Assembly: GCA_044371535.1 (NCBI GenBank)
Contig: JBILTL010000001.1
Coordinates: forward strand, 17,797-81,796
Origin: CAIZGX01 sp044371535
Lineage (GTDB): Bacteria > Bacteroidota > Bacteroidia > Flavobacteriales_D > Sanyastnellaceae
DNA: 64,000 nucleotides
Direction of reading: 5' to 3'
Under the pieces are notes generated by a model. That model was given only the letters and a program-made list of their open reading frames with translations, had not been told where the DNA came from and made no database searches. Made by a program: the position numbers and the translations under genes. Positions 21,732 to 31,122 of the stretch are shown here, one piece after another. The first letter of the stretch is position 1; every line of letters begins with the position of its first letter.

Positions 21732-24443
21732 ATGGAAGAAGTAAAAGAAATCGATGGAGGAGCAGTTCTTCAGGAAAATAAAAAACCGAAGAAGCGCTTC
21801 AAGTGGATCAAGCGCATATTCTTAGGCTTGTTCATCATTGCCGCGCTCTTGTTCTCGGGTTTGGTTATTGCGGTTACCGTGTACGAAGATGAAATTGTAA
21901 CCTACGCCCTTCAAACCGTGCAAGGAAATTTAAAAACGAAGTCCAGCATTCGCGAAGCAGACCTTACCCTTTGGAACAACTTCCCTTCTGTTTCCATTCG
22001 ATTCAAAGAGGTCTATGTGGAAGAGAATTCTTCCGCGCACGATACGCTTTTATTTGCCAAAGAATTGTACTTGTCTTTCGACATCGTTGATCTTTTCAGC
22101 GGGAAGTACAACATTGATGAAATTGAAGCGAAAGACGGCACATTCAACATGCGGGTTGACAATAAGGGGAAGATGAACTGGGACGTTTGGAAGCCCGACA
22201 CTTCTTCCACCCCGAATGAAAAATTTAAAATTCATTTGGAAGACATTGTAGGTGAAAACATATCTTACCTCTACGAAGACGAACAAGAAAAAACGTTCAT
22301 CGATGTCAAACTGAATGAACTGCAAGCTTCCGGAAAATTCACCGAAAAACAATTCCTTCTCGACATTGAAACGAATGCCTTCATGAATGTGTTGTATGCT
22401 GGAGAAACAGAGATGCTTCGCAAGCGAAAGATTGGTCTCGATTCAGAGATGCAAGTGAATCTCGATAACAATACGTTCGTGATTCAAACAGGAGAATTCT
22501 TGCTAGAAGAAGTTCCATTAAATATCACTGGAAGCCTTGATTACGGTGAGCATCCGAGCATTGATTTACACATTGCAGAAACTGAATTGGAGTTGAAAGA
22601 AGGAATCTTGTTGCTTCCGAATTCCATGCAAGTACAGCTTCAGCCCTACGCTCCTGCGGGTAATGTTCATTTCAATTTCGATATGAGCGGTCCGTTCGAA
22701 AACCTTGCAATTTCTTCCAAATTTTCAGTGAAAGACGGTGAGTTGGTTGAAATAAATTCGGGCGCGGATTTGCACTCGATTCAACTCGATGCGAATTATG
22801 TGTTGAAGGAAGGAACAGACAGTGTGACCATAGCTAACTTCCAGTCTGTACTGGGCACAGGGACACTTAGCGGAAAAGGAAGCATTCGAAATTTGAGCGA
22901 CCCTGTGTTGAATCTCGCAGTGAATGCCGAAACCAATTTGGGCGATGTGAAAGGTTTCTTCGGCTGGGATTCGCTTGCGGTGTGCGACGGACAAATTTCT
23001 GCGCAATCGACTATTCAAGGAAAGATCGCTTTCCAAGAAGCCGATAGTACCTTCGACTGGTCGCAACTGCATTTAAACGGAAGAGCGCAAGTAACAGAAG
23101 GGAGCTTTCAATGGGCGACTTCGAATGGTCTTTTCAAAAATATAAATGGAGCATTTTTACTGAACGGTTCCGATGCGCGTGTAGAGCAATTGAACTTCAA
23201 CATAAACGATAATTACTGTAATTTTTCGGGTGAATTCTATTCGCTTATTCCCTTCTTCACCACAGACAATTCGGTGCTTACGGTGCAAGCGCATTTGTAT
23301 TCCAACAGATTGGACTTAGAGAAGCTGTTAAGCGCAGCAGGCTCTTCCGATAGTGAACTTCAAATTGCATTGCCCACAACAGTGAAGCTGAATTTAACTA
23401 CGCAGATAGACCAATTCTTATTCAAGTCTTTCAACGCTTCCAACATCAAAGGAACCGTGAATTATGCGAATGGAAATCTTACCATTTCTCCGCTGAGCAT
23501 GAACCTTGCGAGCGGCAGTCTAGCCGCCGACTTCAGCTTGTCTCCAACGAGTAATGGACAATTCGGTGTGACTTGCACTGGAGCATTGAATAACATAGAC
23601 ATTCAACAATCGTTCTTACTGTTCGATAATTTCGGACAATCGTATTTAACGCAAAACAACATCAAAGGAAACGCAACCGTGTTGGCCGATTTCCAGACAA
23701 CATTGGGCGCAGATTTAAGTGTACTTCCGAACAGCATTAAATCTGATTTGCAGGTGAACATTGAAAACGGTGAGCTTAATGATGTTGAGTCTTTTCAATA
23801 TCTCATCACCTACATCAAAGGAAACAAGTGGATAGCTCCGTTGGTAAAGGAAGATGATTTCGCAGAGAAACTTCGTCACATTAAATTCTCTACGCTTCAA
23901 AATTCCATTCACATTGAAAACTCGATAATTTCATTTCCTTTAATGGACATTGAATCGAGTGCCATGTCGATAACCATGGAGGGAACGCATAGCTTCGATA
24001 ATGTGCTCGACTATCGCATCGGTTTCGACTTGAAAGAAGTGTTGCTGAATGCTTCTAGCACAGCGGGAGAAAAGAGCGGAAGACAGATCTATTTGTACAT
24101 GCGCGGACCCATTGACAACTTAGAATTTGGCTTAGATAAAGACGCCCTTCGCAGCGATCGTGTTTCGGCAAAGCTGATAGAAAAAGAAAAATTAAATCGA
24201 ATTTTCTCCAACGCCTTTGCCTGGAGAAAGGAACGTGAAAGTAATCGCGAGAGTACTCGTGAGCCCATATTTTCCGGACTTCGAAATGAAAAACCGAATG
24301 AACCTTCGGTTGTAAAACCACCCATTCAAGAACGCATTGCTCCATACATAAAAGACAATGTTACTCCGGAAGCCAAAGCGGCAAAGGAGAAGAAAACGCC
24401 CAAGTGGCTTCAAGAGAAACAAGAATACGAAGAGGAAGAATGA
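21732..24443 (+). CDS. AsmA-like envelope protein
   Basis: 903-residue protein. A basic N terminus and one membrane helix (about residues 28-50) lead into a long beta-rich region of the AsmA/TamB-like, chorein-type kind; family members help move lipids to or maintain the outer membrane. Visible AsmA features: VRxxDLTLWNNFPSVSIRFKEVYVEE-like opening (key W, F, P, S, V), FAKELYLSFDIVDLFSGKYNIDEI, and the C-terminal GGELND-like INIENGELNDVESF region with GTHSFDNVLDYRIGFDLKE. The C terminus (about 840-903) is charged and lysine/glutamate-rich. Its stop overlaps the next ATG by 4 nt. Confidence 0.8.
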   Translation: MEEVKEIDGGAVLQENKKPKKRFKWIKRIFLGLFIIAALLFSGLVIAVTVYEDEIVTYALQTVQGNLKTKSSIREADLTLWNNFPSVSIRFKEVYVEENSSAHDTLLFAKELYLSFDIVDLFSGKYNIDEIEAKDGTFNMRVDNKGKMNWDVWKPDTSSTPNEKFKIHLEDIVGENISYLYEDEQEKTFIDVKLNELQASGKFTEKQFLLDIETNAFMNVLYAGETEMLRKRKIGLDSEMQVNLDNNTFVIQTGEFLLEEVPLNITGSLDYGEHPSIDLHIAETELELKEGILLLPNSMQVQLQPYAPAGNVHFNFDMSGPFENLAISSKFSVKDGELVEINSGADLHSIQLDANYVLKEGTDSVTIANFQSVLGTGTLSGKGSIRNLSDPVLNLAVNAETNLGDVKGFFGWDSLAVCDGQISAQSTIQGKIAFQEADSTFDWSQLHLNGRAQVTEGSFQWATSNGLFKNINGAFLLNGSDARVEQLNFNINDNYCNFSGEFYSLIPFFTTDNSVLTVQAHLYSNRLDLEKLLSAAGSSDSELQIALPTTVKLNLTTQIDQFLFKSFNASNIKGTVNYANGNLTISPLSMNLASGSLAADFSLSPTSNGQFGVTCTGALNNIDIQQSFLLFDNFGQSYLTQNNIKGNATVLADFQTTLGADLSVLPNSIKSDLQVNIENGELNDVESFQYLITYIKGNKWIAPLVKEDDFAEKLRHIKFSTLQNSIHIENSIISFPLMDIESSAMSITMEGTHSFDNVLDYRIGFDLKEVLLNASSTAGEKSGRQIYLYMRGPIDNLEFGLDKDALRSDRVSAKLIEKEKLNRIFSNAFAWRKERESNRESTREPIFSGLRNEKPNEPSVVKPPIQERIAPYIKDNVTPEAKAAKEKKTPKWLQEKQEYEEEE

Positions 24444-25774
24444 CCCTACCGGAAGCTTTTGTCAACCGTCTGAAAACGCAATTTCCCGCCGAGTGGGAAC
24501 TCATGATTCCCGCATACGACCGCGAGATTCAGACCTCAGTGTTAACACATCCAACGAAATTCAAAAACACTTCCATTCAAGGCAAGCCTGTTGCTTGGAA
24601 TGCGCTTGGTCTGTTGTTGGAAGAACGCCCGAAATTTACTTTCGATCCGCATTATCACGCTGGAGCATATTATTCGCAGGAGGCGAATTCAATGCTCATT
24701 GGACATTTGTTTCAGCATGCCATTCAAGAAATTGAAAATCCCGCTGTGCTCGATCTCTGCGCTGCTCCAGGTGGAAAGAGCTTAATCTATTCTACCCTAC
24801 TTGGCGAAAACGGTGTTTTGGTAGCGAATGAAGTGATGCCCCAACGTTTAAGCATACTTCGTGAAAACCTTGACAAATGGGGCATTCCGAATGTATTCAC
24901 GTTGGGAATGTATCCGAATAAAATTCCTTTTACCCATGCCTTCGATGTGGTTGCTGTAGACGCTCCGTGCAGCGGAGAAGGTTTGTTCCGTAAGCAAGTC
25001 GACTATCGCGGCGAGTGGAAAGAATCGTTTGCACAAAGCTGCGCTATTCGTCAGCATGAAATACTTCAAGAAGCTGTTCGCTTATTGAAGCCAGGTGGTT
25101 ACTTATTGTATTCAACATGCACGTTCGCACCTGAAGAAAATGAAGACATGCTTCAGTATTTAAGCGATGAATTTCAACTTGAAAATATACCGGTTGAAAT
25201 GCAATCAGATTGGAAAGTAGATGTCGTAAAATGCGCTGCTGGAGAGGGATACCGAATGCTTCCGCACAACACACCTGGCGAAGGATTCTTCTGTACGCTC
25301 TTGAAAAAGCCAGAAGGGCAATCTGAAAAAACGCGCTTCAAACCGAACATGAAAATTGTTCCGTTGAATGCAAAAGAACGCGCCACTACGAATGTCTTTA
25401 TTCGTGAAGATGTTGCGCTGGTTAAAAATGAAAAAGGATTGGTATTTCTCGATACCCTTCAACATACATTCAAAGATCTTTGGCGTGCGATGCTACCGAA
25501 TGCAAACGCGGGAACGCTTGTGGGCGAGTTCATGAAAGATAAATTCATTCCCGGTCAAGGTATTGCGAATACTGGCGTTGAAGCGCATTCGGTTAAAAAG
25601 CTAGAGCTGTCTTACGAAGACGTGATTCGTTATTTGAAGAAGGAAGTGATACAGGTTGAAGCCGAGGCGGGTTTTGTTTTAGTCACCTTCGAACAACAAA
25701 ATATTGGATGGGGTAAAGTGGTTGGAACCCGCTTGAACAATAACTATCCGAATGAATGGCGGATTCGTTCTTAA
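24440..25774 (+). CDS. RsmF/YebU-like rRNA cytosine-C5 methyltransferase
   Basis: 444-residue NOL1/NOP2/Sun-family RNA m5C methyltransferase. Visible: SAM loop LDLCAAPGGKSLIYSTLLG, catalytic-Cys motifs DAPCSGEGLFRK and YSTCTFAPEENEDML, followed by an RNA-binding C-terminal region (about 300-444) like that of RsmF. The start is the ATG at 24440, in ATGA overlap with the AsmA-like stop. Its stop codon overlaps the stop of the convergent cvpA-like gene (shared TTAA). Confidence 0.88.
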   Translation: MTLPEAFVNRLKTQFPAEWELMIPAYDREIQTSVLTHPTKFKNTSIQGKPVAWNALGLLLEERPKFTFDPHYHAGAYYSQEANSMLIGHLFQHAIQEIENPAVLDLCAAPGGKSLIYSTLLGENGVLVANEVMPQRLSILRENLDKWGIPNVFTLGMYPNKIPFTHAFDVVAVDAPCSGEGLFRKQVDYRGEWKESFAQSCAIRQHEILQEAVRLLKPGGYLLYSTCTFAPEENEDMLQYLSDEFQLENIPVEMQSDWKVDVVKCAAGEGYRMLPHNTPGEGFFCTLLKKPEGQSEKTRFKPNMKIVPLNAKERATTNVFIREDVALVKNEKGLVFLDTLQHTFKDLWRAMLPNANAGTLVGEFMKDKFIPGQGIANTGVEAHSVKKLELSYEDVIRYLKKEVIQVEAEAGFVLVTFEQQNIGWGKVVGTRLNNNYPNEWRIRS

Positions 25775-26274
25775 GACGTTTTTTCTGGAATTTGCTTGTC
25801 GAAATCTTCGATTGCTGGAATAACGGTTTTCGAAAAATCGTTCACCGGTTCGTACACAATTGAAGCGTCTTTTTGCGATTGCGGAATCATGTGGAACTTG
25901 TCGTCAAGTGCATGCAGCATGACGAACAGCGAGCTAGTTCCAAGTAGATACTTCGCCAATGAAAATGTTGCGCCCAAAGCTTTGTTCCACTTCTCGCCAC
26001 TTCCCTTTATGTTTTTCGAAATAAGTTTTCCGAGGAAATACATTCCAATGACAACAACCAAAAAGATTCCCAAGAACACCCCTACTCGCGTGCTTATTGA
26101 ACCGTCGGTTGCACCGATCATTTTCGCAACAGTTTCAGACAAGTACACTGCAGCGTAAATGCCCACAAAGAAGGCCAAGAACGAGAACAATTCCGAAACG
26201 AAACCGTTCATCCAACCGCGCCAAAGTGCCCACACCAAGATGAGTACTAGAATTATATCGAGATAGCTTACCAC
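25771..26274 (-). CDS. CvpA family membrane protein
   Basis: 167-residue inner membrane protein, about four helices within residues 1-120 (LDIILVLILVWALWRGWMNG and SFLAFFVGIYAAVYLS, V-rich helix 3, FSLAKYLLGTSSLFVML). CvpA proteins are named for colicin V export and have poorly defined roles. Start is GTG at 26272-26274, four bases after a TAGTTTCG box. Tail-to-tail overlap of 4 nt with the methyltransferase gene. Confidence 0.82.
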   Translation of the reverse strand: MVSYLDIILVLILVWALWRGWMNGFVSELFSFLAFFVGIYAAVYLSETVAKMIGATDGSISTRVGVFLGIFLVVVIGMYFLGKLISKNIKGSGEKWNKALGATFSLAKYLLGTSSLFVMLHALDDKFHMIPQSQKDASIVYEPVNDFSKTVIPAIEDFDKQIPEKTS

Positions 26275-26278
26275 ATTT

Positions 26279-26286
26279 CGAAACTA
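26279..26286 (-). promoter_or_regulatory. -7-like box TAGTTTCG of the cvpA-like gene
   Basis: Variant of TAnnTTTG (C for the last T), followed by AAAT and a GTG start. Confidence 0.45.
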
Positions 26287-26377
26287 ATCTAATTTTCAAG
26301 CCTTTCTGTTTATGGCTTCAGTACTTTTTCACTTCTGAATGTTCAACAAATCGAGTCTAAGTTTCGGCTTTTTGGCT

Positions 26378-26385
26378 TTGCTTTG
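26378..26385 (+). promoter_or_regulatory. -7-like box TTGCTTTG of rsmA
   Basis: One mismatch to TAnnTTTG; TAAG and then GTG follow, the same arrangement as for the neuB-like gene. Confidence 0.45.
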
Positions 26386-26389
26386 TAAG

Positions 26390-27163
26390 GTGAACGTACG
26401 TCCGAAAAAACACCTGGGTCAGCATTTCCTTTTGGACATGTCTGTCTGCGAAAGAATTGCTGAAGCCATTACTGGCGTTGGCGAAACAAAGAAAATTGTA
26501 GAGGTGGGTCCGGGAACGGGTGCACTCACACAATTCCTCATGAAACTTCCTTACGAGACTTCTGTGGTGGAAGTAGACGATGAGTCTGTTGCGTATTTGA
26601 ACGCCTACTATCCGGCGCTCCGTGGAAGAATTTACGAGGAAGACTTTCTTCGTATGAATTTGAAAGAGCGCTTCGGCGACAATTTTTGTGTGGTTGGAAA
26701 TTTTCCGTACAACATTTCTTCGCAAATTTTATTCAAGGTTCTTGACGAATGGGAATGCGTTCCCGAGTTGGTAGGAATGTTTCAAAAAGAAGTGGCAGAG
26801 CGTGTGGCTTCGGGCCCTGGCAGCAGAGACTACGGCATCTTGTCGGTATTGCTTCAGGTGCACTATGAAATCAAATATCTTTTCACTGTTGAACCGGAAG
26901 TATTCAATCCTCCGCCCAAAGTGAAAAGCGGCGTGTTGCGCATGCAGCGCAGACCTGCGCCGTTGGTGACTTCTCAACAAAAAGAATTCAAGCAGGTGGT
27001 TAAGTTGGCGTTCAACCAACGAAGAAAAACCATTCGCAATTCAGTGAAGTCGTTGCTTCAACCGGGAATAACTTCGGAGAACGATTTGTTCAACAAAAGA
27101 CCGGAGCAATTATCGGTTGAACAATTTATTGAATTGACTCGCATTCTCTTCCCAAACAAATAA
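26390..27163 (+). CDS. rsmA: 16S rRNA (A1518/A1519) dimethyltransferase
   Basis: 257-residue KsgA/RsmA that dimethylates two adenines near the 3' end of 16S rRNA. Visible: VRPKKHLGQHFLLD at the N terminus, EVGPGTGALTQFL SAM loop, VVGNFPYNISSQILFK (NxPY catalytic motif as NFPY), MFQKEVAERVASGPGSRDYG, VFNPPPKVKSGVLRM and LAFNQRRKTIRNS. GTG at 26390 was chosen because family proteins begin just before RPKKHLGQHF, and a -7-like box ends four bases before it. An ATG 51 nt upstream would add 17 unconserved residues. Confidence 0.93.
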   Translation: MNVRPKKHLGQHFLLDMSVCERIAEAITGVGETKKIVEVGPGTGALTQFLMKLPYETSVVEVDDESVAYLNAYYPALRGRIYEEDFLRMNLKERFGDNFCVVGNFPYNISSQILFKVLDEWECVPELVGMFQKEVAERVASGPGSRDYGILSVLLQVHYEIKYLFTVEPEVFNPPPKVKSGVLRMQRRPAPLVTSQQKEFKQVVKLAFNQRRKTIRNSVKSLLQPGITSENDLFNKRPEQLSVEQFIELTRILFPNK

Positions 27164-27174
27164 CACATTCAGCT

Positions 27175-27182
27175 TAAATTAG
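27175..27182 (+). promoter_or_regulatory. -7-like box TAAATTAG of fbp
   Basis: One mismatch to TAnnTTTG, followed by CAAC and the ATG. Confidence 0.45.
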
Positions 27183-27186
27183 CAAC

Positions 27187-28194
27187 ATGGCAGCATTGGT
27201 AACACTTAATGAATTCGTAATGGAACGTCAGTCAGACTTTCCTTATGCATCAGGCGATTTAACGCGACTACTTACCGACATTGGTATAGCAGGAAAGATC
27301 ATTAACCACAAGGTGAATAAGGCGGGTCTTCAAGATATTTTGGGCGCAGCAGCGAACATTAATGTTCAAGGCGAAACGCAAATGAAGATGGACGTGTTCT
27401 CTGACGAAACATTGTTGAACGCGATGCGCTGGGGTGGACAAGTGGCGGGAGCAGGAAGCGAAGAGAATGAAAAGTATTTCGCGTTTGATCAAGAGCATTG
27501 CAAGAAAGCGAAGTATGTGATCTTGTTCGATCCGTTAGACGGCTCTTCGAACATTGATGTGAACGTGAGCATTGGAACGATCTTCTCCATTTTCAGAAGG
27601 AAAAGTAGCATTGGTGATTTGGCGAATGTGAACGACTTTTTGCAAAAAGGAGATGAGCAAGTTGCCGCTGGATATATCATTTATGGAAGTAGCACAATGC
27701 TCGTTTATACGACCGGTCATGGTGTGAATGGCTTCACCCTTCAACCGAGTATTGGCGAGTTTTTCCTTTCACATCCGAATATGAAAATTCCGGAAGACGG
27801 CGCCATCTATAGCATGAACGAAGGAAACTTGAACTCGTGTGAAAAGGGTGTTCAAGAATACATTGCTTGGTGCAAGGAAAGCGATAAGAAGACGAATCGT
27901 CCGTATTCTGCGCGCTACATTGGATCCTTGGTAGCAGACTTCCATCGCAATTTGATTAAAGGTGGAATTTATATTTATCCGGGAACTACGAAAAACAAGA
28001 GCGGCAAATTGCGAATGCAATATGAATGCAATCCGCTGGCATTCATCGTAGAGCAAGCGGGTGGAAAAGCAACCGACGGCCACCGCAGAATTATGGAAAT
28101 TGTTCCAACCGATTTGCACCAACGTTCTCCTCTTTTCATAGGCTCGAAGAACATGGTGGAAAAAGTAGAAGGGTTAATTAAACAACACTCGTAA
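27187..28194 (+). CDS. fbp: Class I fructose-1,6-bisphosphatase
   Basis: 335-residue gluconeogenic phosphatase. Visible metal site FDPLDGSSNIDVNVSIGTIFSI (key D, P, L, D, G, S, S), GEETQMKMDV, AAGYIIYGSSTMLVYTTG, YSARYIGSLVADFHRNL, GGIYIYPGT and LRMQYECNPLAFIVEQAGG. Full length. It heads a run of four same-strand genes with short gaps (TM2 protein, GT2, GT9). Confidence 0.96.
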   Translation: MAALVTLNEFVMERQSDFPYASGDLTRLLTDIGIAGKIINHKVNKAGLQDILGAAANINVQGETQMKMDVFSDETLLNAMRWGGQVAGAGSEENEKYFAFDQEHCKKAKYVILFDPLDGSSNIDVNVSIGTIFSIFRRKSSIGDLANVNDFLQKGDEQVAAGYIIYGSSTMLVYTTGHGVNGFTLQPSIGEFFLSHPNMKIPEDGAIYSMNEGNLNSCEKGVQEYIAWCKESDKKTNRPYSARYIGSLVADFHRNLIKGGIYIYPGTTKNKSGKLRMQYECNPLAFIVEQAGGKATDGHRRIMEIVPTDLHQRSPLFIGSKNMVEKVEGLIKQHS

Positions 28195-28195
28195 G

Positions 28196-28564
28196 ATGCG
28201 CACTGTTTTCTTGCTTTGCTTTTTGTTCTTCGGAATTTCAACATTCGGACAAGAATCTTTTGGAAGAAATTCTTCCTTGAAAGGAGCCTCGCAAGAAAAA
28301 TTCAACAACAGAAAAATCGTAAAAAAGCTTCGCACGCTTGACAACCAAAGGGCTGTTGCTATTGGGTTAGACGTGAGTTTGGGGCTGTTCGGTGTTCATC
28401 GCATGTACCTTGGAACAGACTTAAAAGTTCCTGTCATTTATACCACTACCATTGGAGGAGGTGGCGTTTTGTGGTTGGTAGATTTGGGGTTGTTAATCGC
28501 TGTGAAAGACCTCACGCCATTCAAGAATAATCCGAATGTGTTTATGTGGAACAACGCTCACTAA
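28196..28564 (+). CDS. TM2-domain-like protein with signal peptide
   Basis: 122-residue protein. Signal peptide MRTVFLLCFLFFGISTFGQ, then a linker, then a TM2-like pair of hydrophobic segments (SLGLFGVHRMYLGTDLKV and GGGGVLWLVDLGLLIAVKDL) with the G-x-H-R-x-Y-L-G turn and VDLGLLI typical of TM2 domains. Function unknown. One base after the fbp stop, 3 nt before the next gene. Confidence 0.7.
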   Translation: MRTVFLLCFLFFGISTFGQESFGRNSSLKGASQEKFNNRKIVKKLRTLDNQRAVAIGLDVSLGLFGVHRMYLGTDLKVPVIYTTTIGGGGVLWLVDLGLLIAVKDLTPFKNNPNVFMWNNAH

Positions 28565-28567
28565 ATC

Positions 28568-29320
28568 ATGACTGAAGGCTTATCTGTTGTGCTCATTGCC
28601 TTCAACGAAGGTCATCACATTGCAAAATGTTTGTTGGCGGCACAAGAGGTAGCCGATGAAATTATTGTGATTGATTCAGGGTCTACTGATAACACCGTTG
28701 ATGTGTGTAAGGCCTATGGAGCAAGGGTTATCACCAATCCATGGTGCGGATATTCCGAACAAAAAAACTTTGGAAACGCGCAAGCTTCATTTGATTGGAT
28801 ATTGAGTTTAGACGCGGATGAAGTGTTAAATGAAACACTTATTCAATCGATACTGAAGTGGAAACATACGCCGCAGCCCGCGTGCTTCAAGCGCATGACC
28901 AACTATTGCGGAACGTTCATTAAACACGGCGGATGGTATCCAGATACAAAAGTTCGTCTCTTCAATAAGCAAGAAACAAAGTGGGAAGGAACCATTCACG
29001 AAGCGCTTCGTGGATTAACGAAAGAGAATACTTTTTTGTTGGAAGGAGATTGTTTGCATTACTCCTACTACTCTATTGAACAGCACTACGCACAAGCGGA
29101 AAAGTTCACCACCATACAAGCCGAGGATTTATTTCAACAAGGAAAAAAATCACCTTGGTACAAACGCCTTTTCAGTCCCATTTCGAAATTCGTTGTAGAC
29201 TATTTCTTCCGTTTCGGATTTCTAGACGGAAAGGCTGGCTTCACCGTGGCGCGCATCTCAGCCTATGCCACACATTTGAAATACAAAAAAATTCATGAGC
29301 ACATTCGCCTTTCCAAGTAG
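28568..29320 (+). CDS. Glycosyltransferase family 2, WaaE/KdtX-like
   Basis: 250-residue GT2 enzyme probably adding glucose or heptose-linked sugar to the LPS core. Visible: LSVVLIAFNEGHHIAKCL, EIIVIDSGSTDNTVDVC, WILSLDADEVL, KHGGWYPDTKVRLFNK and WEGTIHEAL, the WaaE order. The C terminus has a hydrophobic YFFRFGFLDGKAGFTVAR segment. It overlaps the next glycosyltransferase gene by 26 nt. Confidence 0.85.
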   Translation: MTEGLSVVLIAFNEGHHIAKCLLAAQEVADEIIVIDSGSTDNTVDVCKAYGARVITNPWCGYSEQKNFGNAQASFDWILSLDADEVLNETLIQSILKWKHTPQPACFKRMTNYCGTFIKHGGWYPDTKVRLFNKQETKWEGTIHEALRGLTKENTFLLEGDCLHYSYYSIEQHYAQAEKFTTIQAEDLFQQGKKSPWYKRLFSPISKFVVDYFFRFGFLDGKAGFTVARISAYATHLKYKKIHEHIRLSK

Positions 29321-30236
29321 CATCGCTATCTCGCGCACAGACAGCATTGGCGATGTAATTGTGACATTGCCGTTGTGCGGTTTCATAAAAAAGTATTCCC
29401 CGAATACGCGCATTGTATTTATTGGAAGAAGCTATACACAGGCCATTGTAGAGGCTTGTCCGTTTGTTGATGAATTCGTGAATTTCGATAAGCATGCAGA
29501 AACTTCTTTGAAGGTTGAAGCCTGCGTCTTCGCCTTTCCAGATGCGGAAGTCATGCAGTGGGTGAAGGCGCAAGGCGTTAAGAAACGCATTGCAACTGGA
29601 AGTAGAATAGCTTCTTGGAAATTCGCGAATGACCGTGTTTTCTTTTCAAGAAAGAATTCAGACTTGCACGAATCGCAATTGAATTTTCATTTGCTTTATC
29701 CATTCGGTGTAAAGAACATTCCAACCCTCGAAGAAATTCGCGAATGGCATGTCTTAAAACCACAAGTGGCAAGCCCCATTCAACTCGAACCGAATAAACG
29801 TTCGGTTGTGTTCCACATGCTCAGTAAAGGCAGTGCTTTAAATTGGTCGTTGGAGCAATATCAAAAATTAGCATCACTTCTACCCGCATCAGAATTCAGC
29901 ATATACATTACAGGGACCGTAGAAGAAGGCGTGCGCATTCGTCAGGGATTTCAATTCGATGAGCATATTGTAGATGTCAGTGGAAAGCTTTCCCTTCCAC
30001 AATTAATAGCGTTTATCTCTTCTTGCGACATGCTAGTTGCCGCAAGCACTGGTCCGCTGCATATCGCTTCTGCTGTTGGTATTCACGCCATAGGTCTTTA
30101 TCCGTCTAAACGCCCCATGCATCCAGGAAGATGGATGCCATTAGGAGGCAATGCGAGTTATTTGGAAGATGGAAATTCGGGGCAAAAAGAAAGCCTCGAG
30201 ATTTCTCCCGAGGCTGTGCTGAAAAGGATCATATAG
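29295..30236 (+). CDS. Glycosyltransferase family 9 (heptosyltransferase-like)
   Basis: 313-residue GT9 enzyme of the ADP-heptose:LPS heptosyltransferase type. Visible: ISRTDSIGDVIVTLPL at the N terminus, RIVFIGRSYTQAIVEACPFVDE, VVFHMLSKGSALNWSLEQY, and SCDMLVAASTGPLHIASAVG (the donor-binding T-G-P-x-H motif). It pairs with the upstream GT2 gene and likely extends LPS inner core. One base separates its stop from the stop of the convergent glucosaminidase gene. Confidence 0.86.
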   Translation: MSTFAFPSSIAISRTDSIGDVIVTLPLCGFIKKYSPNTRIVFIGRSYTQAIVEACPFVDEFVNFDKHAETSLKVEACVFAFPDAEVMQWVKAQGVKKRIATGSRIASWKFANDRVFFSRKNSDLHESQLNFHLLYPFGVKNIPTLEEIREWHVLKPQVASPIQLEPNKRSVVFHMLSKGSALNWSLEQYQKLASLLPASEFSIYITGTVEEGVRIRQGFQFDEHIVDVSGKLSLPQLIAFISSCDMLVAASTGPLHIASAVGIHAIGLYPSKRPMHPGRWMPLGGNASYLEDGNSGQKESLEISPEAVLKRII

Positions 30237-30237
30237 T

Positions 30238-31122
30238 CTACCTCAACTTTAAAACAGTCCCGAGCTTCAATTCAGCTCCGTGCTCTAGATTGTTCTTGCG
30301 TTCAATGCTACGAATACGAATGCCATATTGCTGGGAAATATCACGAATGCTTTCACCGCGTTTCACTTTGTGTTCCTTCACGCTTCCTTTGAGACGCTTG
30401 GGTTGTAGATAGACTATCTCCTTTTCTTGGAACACATGTCCTTCTTCAATATCGTTGTACTTCTTTAATAAACCTTCAGAAATCCCTGTTCTATCTGACA
30501 GTTCTTTAAGAGACTCTTTCTTCTTCGCGGAAACATACTTGATCCGGTTATTTGAAATATTAATTGCCACCGAATGTTCATTCGGTTTTTGCTCTGTGTC
30601 GAATTGTGTTAGCTCATACTTTTCAATCAGATCTATCAAGCTTTTTGCATAGGTTGGACTTGTAGCGTAGCCGCATTTCTTCAGGCCCTGCGCCCATCCT
30701 TTATAGTCTGTGATTTCCAAGGCGAATAATTCTTGGTAGCGGGGCTTTTTAAGGAATAGACTGTGGTCTTCAAACGATTGCTCAACAGACTTGTACTTAC
30801 GAAAACATTCATTCGGTGCGTCGTCATCTAAATGCACCGTAGCGCCGTTCCAAGTGTCGTGGCATTTAATTCCGAAATGATTATTGGCCTCCACAGCAAG
30901 TTTTGATTTGCCACTGCCACTTTCAAGAATTCCCTGAGCCAATGTAATACTTGCGGGGATTCCATATTTACGCATTTGTTCCTGCGCGGCAGACGAATAC
31001 TTTTGGATATAGGTGTCAGGAGATTGGGCCAGAGAGGCCGAGAAAGGGAGAAGAATCAGCAGGAGAAACAGAATGGGAATGAGAGAAGGCTTAATACTTC
31101 TTACGTTCCTTTTCAGAGCCAT
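30238..31122 (-). CDS. Glucosaminidase (GH73-like) with LysM domains
   Basis: 294-residue exported murein hydrolase. Membrane/signal segment SLIPILFLLLILLPFSASLA (about residues 13-32), then a mannosyl-glycoprotein endo-beta-N-acetylglucosaminidase domain (YGIPASITLAQGILESGSG with catalytic Glu, NNHFGIKCH, FRKYKSVEQSFEDHSLFL, GWAQGLKKCGYATSPTYA). Two LysM-like repeats follow (about 190-240 and 250-294; HKVKRGESIRDISQQYGI). The ATG at 31120-31122 was chosen since upstream ATGs would add 39 residues lying on the MORN gene; it still overlaps that gene by 32 nt. Confidence 0.87.
   Translation of the reverse strand: MALKRNVRSIKPSLIPILFLLLILLPFSASLAQSPDTYIQKYSSAAQEQMRKYGIPASITLAQGILESGSGKSKLAVEANNHFGIKCHDTWNGATVHLDDDAPNECFRKYKSVEQSFEDHSLFLKKPRYQELFALEITDYKGWAQGLKKCGYATSPTYAKSLIDLIEKYELTQFDTEQKPNEHSVAINISNNRIKYVSAKKKESLKELSDRTGISEGLLKKYNDIEEGHVFQEKEIVYLQPKRLKGSVKEHKVKRGESIRDISQQYGIRIRSIERKNNLEHGAELKLGTVLKLR

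Noticed and set aside
26339..26389. ATG start 17 codons upstream of rsmA
   Set aside because: Added residues are unconserved, and a promoter-like box lies inside that stretch; GTG at 26390 fits the family start.
30192..30214. AGCCTCG/CGAGGCT inverted repeat at the end of the GT9 gene as a terminator
   Set aside because: Inside coding sequence, 9-nt loop and no T-run after it; could be chance codon usage.
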